From positions 1 through 64,000 of the forward strand of contig JANQRH010000016.1 in assembly GCA_028284625.1 (NCBI GenBank): a DNA stretch of 64,000 bases, read 5' to 3'. The translations under genes were made by a program, and so were the position numbers. The notes below the pieces were generated by a model. The model ran no database searches. It saw nothing but the letters and a program-made list of their open reading frames with translations, and was not told the origin of the DNA. This stretch comes from Afifellaceae bacterium (GTDB lineage Bacteria > Pseudomonadota > Alphaproteobacteria > Rhizobiales > Afifellaceae). Within the stretch, counting starts at the first letter, position 1. Every line of letters starts with the position of its first letter. Positions 20,589 through 28,620 of this stretch are shown piece by piece.

Positions 20589-20774
20589 CAGACGCCACGG
20601 GTGAAAAACACTTTAAATACGACGGCTTGGCGACGAACGGCGCGCCCAGCGATCCACGCATCTCTCGACCGGATCGGGGATTTGCCTATAATTGTTCAGC
20701 CGTCATTCAGATGACGACAAAGAAGGTCGATACGCTTCGGCATTTTGCGACCATCGCCTTGGTAGGAGGCACGG

Positions 20775-22997
20775 ATGCGTGTTTTGAGACAAACGGGATT
20801 GGTGTTGGCACTCAGCCTGCTTGCGTCGACTGCGCAAGCCCAGGACGACCCCACAGAGACCGTGAAGATGGTCTTCTCCGAACATTGCGCCCGCTGTCAC
20901 CAGGACGGGAGCCTGGAGGCCGACCGCGAAAAGCCGGCCGGCGGTTTCGGCTACGTCATGGACCTCGACGCGCTCGCACGTAATCCCGAATACGTCCAGA
21001 TCGGCAATCCGAGCGCTTCGGAGATCTATACGCGCATCGTCAACCAATCGATGCCGAAAGATATCGACTACGTCTCCATCCTCGGTCCAACGGCGGACGA
21101 ACTCAAAGCCGTCGCGACGTGGATTGAGTCGCTGTCGGAGGCGGCGACCGCGATGGCGGCGAGCCGCACATTCATCGACGACGACACGGTCCTCAAGGCG
21201 ATGAATGACGACCTGCTGCAGCTCAGCGATTTTGAGCGGCCGCGCATGCGCTACTTCACGCTCACCCATCTCTACAATGTCGGCGACACCGACAAGGAGA
21301 TGGATATCTATCGTCAAGCGCTGTCCAAGTTCCTGAATTCGATGTCCACGGAACCGGGCATCGTCGTTCCTGAGCCCGTGGACGAAGCAAAGACGGTCTT
21401 CCGGGTCGACATCACCGATCTCGGCTGGAGCGATGCGACGTGGAAGCTGATTGAGGATTCCAATCCCTACTTCGTGGAATACGACTCGCCGATCATGACG
21501 TCGCTGCAGAACGAGACCACGGCGAGGGTCCCGTTCGTGCGCGCCGATTGGTTTGCCTATGTCGCGTCGCAGCCGCCGCTTTATTACGACATCCTCGATC
21601 TGCCCGACACCAAGGCGGCGCTTGAGCGCAAGCTCGGACTGAACACCGACACCAACCGCGCCAATTTGAGGGTGGCGCGCGCCGGCTTCCAGCAATCGGG
21701 CGTGTCACGCAACAACCGGCTGATCGAGCGCCACACGATGCAAACCGGCGCTTATTGGGAATCGTTCGACTTTGCGGGCAATCGCGACCGCCAGTCCTTC
21801 TTCCTCCATCCGCTCGGACCGGAGCGCGCGTTCGGATCGGCCTCGGACGGCCTCTCCTTCGTGCATGACGGCGGCGAGATCATCTTCAATCTGCCGAACG
21901 GGCTGCAGGCTTATTACCTCACCGACCATCTCGGACAGCGGCTCGACACCGGTCCCACGCAGATCGTGCAGGACCCCTCGCGCCGCGACCAGGCTGTCAC
22001 CAACGGCATCTCCTGCATGAGCTGTCACAGCGACGGCATGCAGTTCAAGGACGACCAGGTCCGCGAATACGCGATGAGCCATTCCGCCTTCGACAAGGAC
22101 GTGCGCAAGATCATCGAGGAGATCTACGTGCCGAAGGAGGAAATGCAGGCGCTGATGAAGGCCGACCAGGAGCGCTTTCTTTCCGCGCTTAAGCTGGCCG
22201 GCGTCGATCCCACGCTCAAGCTCAGCGGCGAGGAGATCGTCAGCGTGCTCTTCCTGCGCTTTGAACGCGATCTGACGATGAACCAGGCGGCCGCCGAGCT
22301 CGGCTTTGATGCCGACACGTTTAGGGAGCGGCTCAATCAGGGCAGTTCTGAGACGTTCGCGCTCAAGAAGCGGCTGGAGTTCAACCTGGTGCCGCGCGAT
22401 CAGTTCGTGGAACTGTTCGCCGGATTGGTGAACGAGATCACCGATCACCACGCGACCGATCTGCGCAGAGACAAGGTTCAGATCGCCGGCAACAGGCCTG
22501 AGAGCTCCAAGCGGTTCAACCTGGCGCTCTTCCCCAACGAGGATCCGTCGCGCTTCAGGGTCGGGGCGGAGCTGACCTTCTCCGTGCTTGCGGAGCAGGG
22601 CTGCTACCTGACCATCTTCAACGTCGATGAGAAAAAACGCACGACCGTGCTCTTCCCGAACAGGTTCAATTCCAACAACTACATCGAAGCCGGCCGCACC
22701 TATCGCGTGCCCGGAAACGCGATCGGCGGCTTCAAGCTCAAGTTCGGAGATCCCGGCAGGGAAACCGTCATTGCCAAGTGCAACGCGTCGGGCAACCGCA
22801 CGCGCGGCATTGAGCACGATTTCGACGCAAGCGCCTTCACGACGTTCGCTTCATACGACGACTACGTCACACGTGCGGTCGATCCGCGCCGCCGGCAGAT
22901 CATCGTGACGGACGATTCCGGCAGCACGACCGCGAGGCCCGATCCGCATGTCGACGTGATTGCAGAGAAGGCGGTCGTCCTGCAGGTGCGCCCGTGA
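20775..22997 (+). CDS. Secreted di-haem c-type cytochrome with C-terminal DUF4384-like domain
   Basis: A 740-residue exported protein of unknown function. A signal peptide (cleavage after 'AQA', about residue 23) is followed by a cytochrome-c-like domain with haem site CARCH (residues 38-42). A long middle region contains a second haem site, CMSCH (414-418). Near the C-terminus (about 575-670) a region with 'LTIFNVDEKKRTTVLFPN' and 'GRTYRVPG' looks like DUF4384, the domain that also ends the two caspase-like proteins of this operon. TAGGAGGC stands before the ATG. Its stop overlaps the GTG start of the OmpA-domain gene. A redox role is inferred from the haem sites. Confidence 0.85.
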   Translation: MRVLRQTGLVLALSLLASTAQAQDDPTETVKMVFSEHCARCHQDGSLEADREKPAGGFGYVMDLDALARNPEYVQIGNPSASEIYTRIVNQSMPKDIDYVSILGPTADELKAVATWIESLSEAATAMAASRTFIDDDTVLKAMNDDLLQLSDFERPRMRYFTLTHLYNVGDTDKEMDIYRQALSKFLNSMSTEPGIVVPEPVDEAKTVFRVDITDLGWSDATWKLIEDSNPYFVEYDSPIMTSLQNETTARVPFVRADWFAYVASQPPLYYDILDLPDTKAALERKLGLNTDTNRANLRVARAGFQQSGVSRNNRLIERHTMQTGAYWESFDFAGNRDRQSFFLHPLGPERAFGSASDGLSFVHDGGEIIFNLPNGLQAYYLTDHLGQRLDTGPTQIVQDPSRRDQAVTNGISCMSCHSDGMQFKDDQVREYAMSHSAFDKDVRKIIEEIYVPKEEMQALMKADQERFLSALKLAGVDPTLKLSGEEIVSVLFLRFERDLTMNQAAAELGFDADTFRERLNQGSSETFALKKRLEFNLVPRDQFVELFAGLVNEITDHHATDLRRDKVQIAGNRPESSKRFNLALFPNEDPSRFRVGAELTFSVLAEQGCYLTIFNVDEKKRTTVLFPNRFNSNNYIEAGRTYRVPGNAIGGFKLKFGDPGRETVIAKCNASGNRTRGIEHDFDASAFTTFASYDDYVTRAVDPRRRQIIVTDDSGSTTARPDPHVDVIAEKAVVLQVRP

Positions 22998-23989
22998 GCG
23001 CCGCGCCATCGCCGCGACGGCGCGGCGGCCGCAACCTCGTCGCCGGCGCTGCGGCTATGGTTGCGGCGCTGGTCGTCGCCGCGCCGGCGGAGGCTGCGCG
23101 GCCGTGCAAGGAGGTGGACAGGGATGCGCTCGCCGCACAGGAGGCCGGCGATCTTGAGACGTTGAAGCGCTTCTACACCGAAGCTCACCATCCTGAGGCG
23201 GGGTGCGATCCGTTGTTCCTCGTGAGTTTCGGCAGCGATCTGGCGTTGGCGCATATCGACCGCTTTGTCGCGCTCAATAACCAAGACGGAAACCTCCAAG
23301 CGCACATCCATGTGCTTGAAGAGGCTCGCAATTACGGTGAGCCCTGGCAGCTTCTGGCGACGCTCGCCGGCGCCCAGGCGGAGCTCGGCAATCATGAGCT
23401 TGCCGCGTCGTATTATCAGCAGACAATCCAGGAGCTGCAGGTCGTCAGTCGCAGCGCGGATCCAAATTCCCCTGTCATGGCCAACTTGCCCAACGAAGAA
23501 AAGTTCGACGAGATGGTTCGGAGCATGGCGCAATCCGCTTTGCTGGCCCAGACCTTCTCGCCGCCGGCCCGCAGTCGCAGCAGCGACGCCTACGGGCTCT
23601 TTGTGGAGGCCTATCGCGGCTACGTGGTCAAGGCGGTGCCAGTGCCGGTGCAGTTTCACTTCGACTCCACGCGCTTCACCGGTAAGGGCGAGCAGGTCGC
23701 GGCGTATCTACTCGACTACCTGCTCAACGAAGACCTCGTGTATGTAAAACTGGTCGGCCACACCGATCCGAAGGGCGATGAATATTACAATCTCGGCCTC
23801 TCGGAGCGGCGGGCAGCGGCGCTGCGCGACTACCTTTATGCCGGCGGCTATGACGGGACCATCGATGTGGAAGGCCGCGGCGAGACCGAGCCGTTCCAGC
23901 CCGTCGACCCATCGAAGTTCGCCAACGACATCGAAGCGCGGCACCAACTCGACCGACGCGTCGAGCTGGTGCGCAATCCGGACGGCTGA
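22994..23989 (+). CDS. OmpA-domain cell envelope protein
   Basis: A 331-residue exported protein. It has a signal sequence ('LVAGAAAMVAALVVAAPAEA'), a middle region of helical, possibly TPR-like character ('EPWQLLATLAGAQAELGNHELAASYY'), and a C-terminal OmpA peptidoglycan-binding domain (about residues 215-328) with 'FHFDSTRF', 'LVGHTDPKGDEYYNLGLSERRA' and 'HQLDRRVELV'. It starts at a GTG that overlaps the cytochrome stop by four bases, and ends one base before the first caspase gene. It may tether the operon's products to the cell wall (inference). Confidence 0.88.
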   Translation: MSAAPSPRRRGGRNLVAGAAAMVAALVVAAPAEAARPCKEVDRDALAAQEAGDLETLKRFYTEAHHPEAGCDPLFLVSFGSDLALAHIDRFVALNNQDGNLQAHIHVLEEARNYGEPWQLLATLAGAQAELGNHELAASYYQQTIQELQVVSRSADPNSPVMANLPNEEKFDEMVRSMAQSALLAQTFSPPARSRSSDAYGLFVEAYRGYVVKAVPVPVQFHFDSTRFTGKGEQVAAYLLDYLLNEDLVYVKLVGHTDPKGDEYYNLGLSERRAAALRDYLYAGGYDGTIDVEGRGETEPFQPVDPSKFANDIEARHQLDRRVELVRNPDG

Positions 23990-23990
23990 C

Positions 23991-25547
23991 ATGGCGCGCC
24001 GATCGTTCCGTCTCGCTGCAATCGTGGGCGCCGCACTCTTTGCCGCCGGCGCCGCGACCAGCCTCCCCGGCTCCGCATCTGCGGCGGTGCATGCGCTGGT
24101 CGTGGGCATCAACGACTATACCGGGGCGCCCAAGCTATTTGGCGCCGTCAACGACGCGGAGGATGTCGCCGCCGTACTTCGCGCCGCCGGCGCGGCCAAT
24201 GTCACCATGCTCACCGACCGACAGGCGACGCGTGAGCGTGTGTTTGACGCGTGGCGCTCCATGGTCGATGCGAGCCGGCCCGGCGACCTCCTGGTCTTCC
24301 ACTTCGCCGGACACGGCATCAACGAACCCGACACGAATGGCGACGAGCCTGACGGGCAAGACGAATCCTACCTGCTCGCCGATTATCACGACCGCCGTAA
24401 TCCGGGTGAGCGGATCATCGACGACGAGCTTGATTCATGGCTGACGCTGGCGACGGAGGCCGGGCGCAAGGTGCTCTTCGTCGCCGACGCCTGTCATTCG
24501 GGATCGCCAACGCGCTCCATCTTTGGCGCAGCCCTGCCCACACGCTTCTACATTCCCAGCACCAAGCCGGAGCGCCCGCGTCCGCTGGTGACGGCGGAAG
24601 CCACAGTCGTGACGCGGGAATCGGTGTTCTCCGTCGGGGCGACACTCGACAACCGCACCGTGCCGGAGATCATGATTGAGGATCAGCCGCGCGGCGCGCT
24701 GTCCTTTGCCGTGGCGCGGGCGTTTGAGGGCAACGCCGATCTCAACGGAGACGGGACGGTACTGGCGAGCGAATTCGAAGCGTTCGTCCGGCAGAACGTG
24801 CGCAACTACGCCGCGTCCAAACAGACGCCGCAATTCGAAATCCCCGACGAGAGCTTTCCGTTGGTCACGGGCGAGCGGCTGATTGAGGTGGTTCCCGACG
24901 ATGGCGCCGACACAATCCGCATCCATATCCGTGCCGGCGCCGACAGCGACTTCCGCTCCTCCATCGCCGCGCTGAACGGCGTTGAGCTGGCTGAGGAGGA
25001 ATCGACGGCCACCTTGGTGTTCGACCCGGCAACGGGGGAGCTCGCCAACAATGTGCGCGACGTGGTTGCCCAAGGCCTCGATCTTGCGGGTCTGAAGACC
25101 GCTATTGAGGCCGACCGCGCTCTGAAGACGCTGCAGCGCTTCGCGCAACAGGGCACATTGCCCATCGCGTTCTCTCCCGATGACGCGGTGCATGCAGAGG
25201 GCACGCAGATCGGTTTCACGGTGCCGTCCGTTGGCGGGCGCTACTTGACGATCTTCGACCTGACGGCCACCGGCTCGGTGCACTTTCTTTGGCCGCTTGG
25301 CCCTGCCGACAGCGACCCTTATGACCAGGGCGGCACCTTCTCGCTCAACGCCTCAGTCACGCCGCCTTTCGGCGCGGACACACTGGTGGTGCTTGCGACC
25401 GATGCACCACCGACGGCGCTTCGCGCAACGCTCAAGGCGATCAACGACAAGCGCGAGCCGGCGGCGCTGATCGACAGTCTTCAAACTGCGATTACCGAAC
25501 AGCCCTACCGCATCGCGCTGCAGGCCTTCTTCACGAGGGCGAAATGA
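23991..25547 (+). CDS. Secreted caspase-like (C14) protease with EF-hand-like loop and DUF4384-like domain
   Basis: A 518-residue protein with a signal peptide (to about residue 32, 'ASAA'), a caspase/metacaspase-like fold starting 'VHALVVGINDYTGAPKLFGAVNDAEDV', catalytic His108 in HFAGHG and Cys168 in ADACHSGS. A canonical calcium-type loop DLNGDGTVLASE occupies residues 250-261. A DUF4384-like region ('GTQIGFTVPSVGGRYLTIF') lies at about 395-475. The ATG at 23991 is two bases after the OmpA gene stop; a longer frame upstream would read antiparallel-free but into the OmpA gene. Substrates are unknown. It overlaps the second caspase gene by four bases. Confidence 0.9.
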   Translation: MARRSFRLAAIVGAALFAAGAATSLPGSASAAVHALVVGINDYTGAPKLFGAVNDAEDVAAVLRAAGAANVTMLTDRQATRERVFDAWRSMVDASRPGDLLVFHFAGHGINEPDTNGDEPDGQDESYLLADYHDRRNPGERIIDDELDSWLTLATEAGRKVLFVADACHSGSPTRSIFGAALPTRFYIPSTKPERPRPLVTAEATVVTRESVFSVGATLDNRTVPEIMIEDQPRGALSFAVARAFEGNADLNGDGTVLASEFEAFVRQNVRNYAASKQTPQFEIPDESFPLVTGERLIEVVPDDGADTIRIHIRAGADSDFRSSIAALNGVELAEEESTATLVFDPATGELANNVRDVVAQGLDLAGLKTAIEADRALKTLQRFAQQGTLPIAFSPDDAVHAEGTQIGFTVPSVGGRYLTIFDLTATGSVHFLWPLGPADSDPYDQGGTFSLNASVTPPFGADTLVVLATDAPPTALRATLKAINDKREPAALIDSLQTAITEQPYRIALQAFFTRAK

Positions 25548-27133
25548 TCTTCCTGCGCTGGACGACGGCCGCGATCCTCTTTGCGGCGATCTGCTTTACG
25601 GGATTCTGGGGTGCACCGGCGCTCGCCAAGACGCGCGCGCTCGTAGTTGGCGTCAACGCCTATCCCGGCATCTTGGTGAACGGCGTCGGCGGAGAGCGCG
25701 ACCTGCGTGGCGCAGTGAACGATGCCCGCAACATGCGTGAGGCGCTGACGGCGCATTTCGGCGTGCGGCCGGAGGAGGTGAAGCTGCTTCTCGATGCGGA
25801 AGCGAGCCGCGACGGCATTCTCACGGCGTTCCGCCAATGGCTGATTGAGGACACTGAGCCCGGCGACCGCGCGATCTTCTATTTCGCCGGCCATGGCGCG
25901 CAAGTTGTCGACGAAAACGGCGACGAGGGCGAGGACAAATTCGACGAGGTGCTGGTGCCCAGCGACACGGCGGGCGAATTGCAGGGCGCGGATGCCGGCC
26001 TGTCGGGCTTCATCTCCGACGACGAAATACAGGTGCTGCTGGCAGAACTTCCCGGCCGCGAGATCATGGTGATCGTCGATGCCTGCCATTCGGGAACGAT
26101 CACGCGCGGCACACTTGAGCAGCGCCAGTCAGGCGCCGCCGGCGGGCTTGCCGGCGCGCGCACGCTGACGCCGAACGGCCCGCTCGGCGTCACGCCGGCG
26201 CTTGATGAACTCTCCACGCGCTCGGTGCACCGCACCGCGACGCGGCTGATTGAGGTCGTCGCCGACACACCCGAAACACCCAAGGTCGACGCGCCGGCGC
26301 TGCTTGCAGTGTGGACGGCCGTCGCCTCCGCGCAGCTTGCCATGGAGGATCTGGAGCTTGGCGGCGAGCAGGGTCTCTTCACCAACCGCTTCATCAAGGG
26401 CATCGCCGAAGGCGCTGCCGATTTGAACAAGAACGGCCGCATCACGGCGTCGGAGCTCCTGGCGTTCCTGCGTGCGGAATCGACGGCCTATTGCGAGCAG
26501 TTTGGTTGCGGCCCGGGCGGACTGACGCCGACGCTGGAAGCCTATGTGGGCTATGACAGCGAGACGCTGGCGGATTATGCCGGCGCCGCGGAGGAAACCA
26601 CGACCATCGCCTCAAGCGATGATTTGCCCGTGCAGGGCTATACGGACTTGAGCACTGGCGGTGTCACGCTGTCGCTGACCGGCGGCCAGACCATGTATCT
26701 CGGCGACCAGCTACAGGTGCGCGTCGTCAGCGATTATCCCGGCGAGCTGATCGTGCTCGACGTGCGCGACGACGGCACGACCATCCAGCTCTTCCCCAAC
26801 AGTCCGTCGCTGGCGGCTGGCGTATCCGCCAAGATCGCCGCCGGCGAGACGCGCTTTCTGCCGGGCGACGAGGACCCCTTCGTCCTGGTGCCCGACATGC
26901 CGGGATCGGGCCGCATCGTCGCGCTGGTCGTCGATCATCATGCCGCCGTGGCGTCGCTGACGGGGCGGTATCTGGAGCTGGAGCCGATCCCGGCGGCGGA
27001 GGATTACATCGCCGAATTGGCGCGCGCGCTGAACGCTGCGGTGACGCTGCCGACGGGCAGCGAGGACGCGCTCAGCCGCTCGGCAAGCGGCGCGATCATG
27101 CTGCGCGCAGAGGCCGCCTACCTCATCCAGTAG
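25544..27133 (+). CDS. Second secreted caspase-like (C14) protease with DUF4384-like domain
   Basis: A 529-residue paralogue of the preceding protein. Signal peptide to about residue 28 ('APALA'), caspase-like domain beginning 'TRALVVGVNAYPG', catalytic His117 in YFAGHG and Cys181 in VDACHSGT. An EF-hand-like loop DLNKNGRITASE sits at residues 293-304, the same place as in its partner. A DUF4384-like segment with 'LIVLDVRDDGTTIQLFPN' lies at about 375-470. It starts at ATGA overlapping the first caspase stop, so the pair is translated together. An inverted repeat follows the stop. Confidence 0.91.
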   Translation: MIFLRWTTAAILFAAICFTGFWGAPALAKTRALVVGVNAYPGILVNGVGGERDLRGAVNDARNMREALTAHFGVRPEEVKLLLDAEASRDGILTAFRQWLIEDTEPGDRAIFYFAGHGAQVVDENGDEGEDKFDEVLVPSDTAGELQGADAGLSGFISDDEIQVLLAELPGREIMVIVDACHSGTITRGTLEQRQSGAAGGLAGARTLTPNGPLGVTPALDELSTRSVHRTATRLIEVVADTPETPKVDAPALLAVWTAVASAQLAMEDLELGGEQGLFTNRFIKGIAEGAADLNKNGRITASELLAFLRAESTAYCEQFGCGPGGLTPTLEAYVGYDSETLADYAGAAEETTTIASSDDLPVQGYTDLSTGGVTLSLTGGQTMYLGDQLQVRVVSDYPGELIVLDVRDDGTTIQLFPNSPSLAAGVSAKIAAGETRFLPGDEDPFVLVPDMPGSGRIVALVVDHHAAVASLTGRYLELEPIPAAEDYIAELARALNAAVTLPTGSEDALSRSASGAIMLRAEAAYLIQ

Positions 27134-27148
27134 GGCCTTTAATCGCGT

Positions 27149-27182
27149 CCCGCCCCGCAAACGGTAGCGCTTGCGGGGCGGG
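27149..27182. terminator. Strong GC hairpin between convergent genes
   Basis: A perfect 12-bp stem (CCCGCCCCGCAA / TTGCGGGGCGGG) with a 10-base loop between the caspase operon and the convergent cytochrome gene. It lacks a clear T-run on either side, so it may work as a bidirectional terminator or only as a transcript-end stabiliser. Confidence 0.6.
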
Positions 27183-27211
27183 GGTGAAAAAGGTCAGCCG
27201 AAAGAAACGGC

Positions 27212-27655
27212 TTATTGCTTCTCGATCCGATAGCCTTCGTGGCAGGACTTGCAGCTCCCGCCGATCTGGCCGAACGCGGCTTTGAAGGCGTCCAGATCCT
27301 GCGGCTTGGCGGCGATTGCGGCACCGGCTGCTTCCTGGAACTTCGTGAGCTCACTCTGGAAGCCCGCCATGTCCTCCCAAATCTTGGGGCTCGCCTCCGA
27401 ATCGTCGCTCATGGAACCCTCGGGGAAGTAGTCGCCATAGGTGTGGGCGACAGCGTTCATGGTGGCGAACACGGAATTGGCGATCGCTGGATTGAATGGC
27501 ACATCGCCTCTGATCATGGCGACTGCCGCGCCGGCCGCGCCGCCGGTGCTCAGCATGAGCTTCTTGCGGCTGTCGATCGGATCGTCGGACGCCAAAGCCG
27601 TTCCGGAAAACGTAGCAATCAGCAGCGAAAGGGCCGCTCCCTTGAGAAATGTCAC
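27212..27655 (-). CDS. Class II c-type cytochrome (cytochrome c'/c-556 family)
   Basis: A 147-residue periplasmic four-helix-bundle cytochrome. A signal peptide ('LKGAALSLLIATFSGTALA') precedes helices with 'MRK'-like replacement 'SRKKLMLSTGGAAG', and the haem site CKSCH lies six residues or so from the C-terminal 'GYRIEKQ', as in this family. The GTG at 27655 is chosen because AAGGGGGA precedes it and the signal peptide follows directly. Function is electron transfer or gas binding; the reaction partner is unknown. It faces the caspase operon tail to tail. Confidence 0.9.
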   Translation of the reverse strand: MTFLKGAALSLLIATFSGTALASDDPIDSRKKLMLSTGGAAGAAVAMIRGDVPFNPAIANSVFATMNAVAHTYGDYFPEGSMSDDSEASPKIWEDMAGFQSELTKFQEAAGAAIAAKPQDLDAFKAAFGQIGGSCKSCHEGYRIEKQ

Positions 27656-27921
27656 ATCTTCCCCCTTGGGTGTCGTGGAGATTGAGACAAAAAGACCGAC
27701 ATCCGTCGGCCGCGGGCAGCTTCGGTGTTTTCGCGCCCGCCCGCAAGACCCGCAAAAACCGCCGCGCTCAACCGACAAGGTGTTCTCCGCGCGCACTCGG
27801 TGCGGGATTCCGGGCCATCGACGAGACGCTGATCCGGCGCCACAGAGACATCACAAAACATTGACACCACAGCGGGACTCAGCCGAGCGCAATGCCACGC
27901 AGGGCTTCTTGGGACCCGACC

Positions 27922-28416
27922 ATGCCGTCCACGAACAAGGACGAGCTTCTCGCCGTCACACGCAAAGAGTTCGCTAAGCTGGACGATCTCATCGGCGCCG
28001 TCAGCGATGCGCAGGCGCTGGCCAAGGATGAGGACGACATCTCGATCAAGGACGTGGTCGCGCACCGCGCGCATTGGATCGAGCTGTTTCTTGGCTGGTA
28101 TGCGGACGGCATGGCGGGCAAGGACGTGTTCTTCCCGGCCAAGGGCTACAAATGGAGCGAGCTGAAGCGCTACAATTCCGACCTGAGGGCCAGGCAGGCA
28201 AAGCTCAGCTGGGACGATGCGCGCGCCATGCTGCGCGATCGGCACGCCGCGCTCGATGCCTTCATCAAGGGCAAGCGCAACGCGGCGCTTTATGGTGGCC
28301 CCATGAAGGGCGCCAACAACAAGTGGACGCCCGGCCGCTGGGCGGAGGCCGCCGGCCCCAGCCATTACCGCTCGGCGACGAAATACATCCGGGCCAGGCT
28401 GAAGGCGTTGGGCTGA
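27922..28416 (+). CDS. ClbS/DfsB-family four-helix protein (DUF1706)
   Basis: A 164-residue cytoplasmic protein of the DinB-like ClbS/DfsB family. 'TNKDELLAVTRKEFAKLDDLI', 'VAHRAHWIELFLGWYADGM', 'FPAKGYKWSELKRYN', 'LYGG' and the final 'RSATKYIRARLKAL' follow the family pattern. In pks-positive E. coli ClbS protects against colibactin; most relatives have no known substrate. No biosynthetic cluster is near, so a general electrophile-detoxification role is only a guess. Start at 27922 gives the family's usual N-terminus. Confidence 0.85.
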   Translation: MPSTNKDELLAVTRKEFAKLDDLIGAVSDAQALAKDEDDISIKDVVAHRAHWIELFLGWYADGMAGKDVFFPAKGYKWSELKRYNSDLRARQAKLSWDDARAMLRDRHAALDAFIKGKRNAALYGGPMKGANNKWTPGRWAEAAGPSHYRSATKYIRARLKALG

Positions 28417-28620
28417 GGACCAGGAGCGAGCGTACCGATCTAGCTGAGCCCCACCGGGAGCGCCGGATGGCGCATCTCCATCACCCTCTTGTGTTGGTTC
28501 GGCTGCCACGCTTGACGAGAACCATCGTCGAAAACGGTGCTAAACTAGCGCTGTCACACCCACGACGTTTTGTCCGCGGCTAATGGCAGCGAAGACGCAA
28601 CGACAACAGGGAGTTCCGAC

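Noticed and set aside
23778-23990. Upstream extension of the first caspase-like gene
   Set aside because: These codons lie inside the OmpA-domain coding sequence; the ATG at 23991 is followed by a proper signal peptide.
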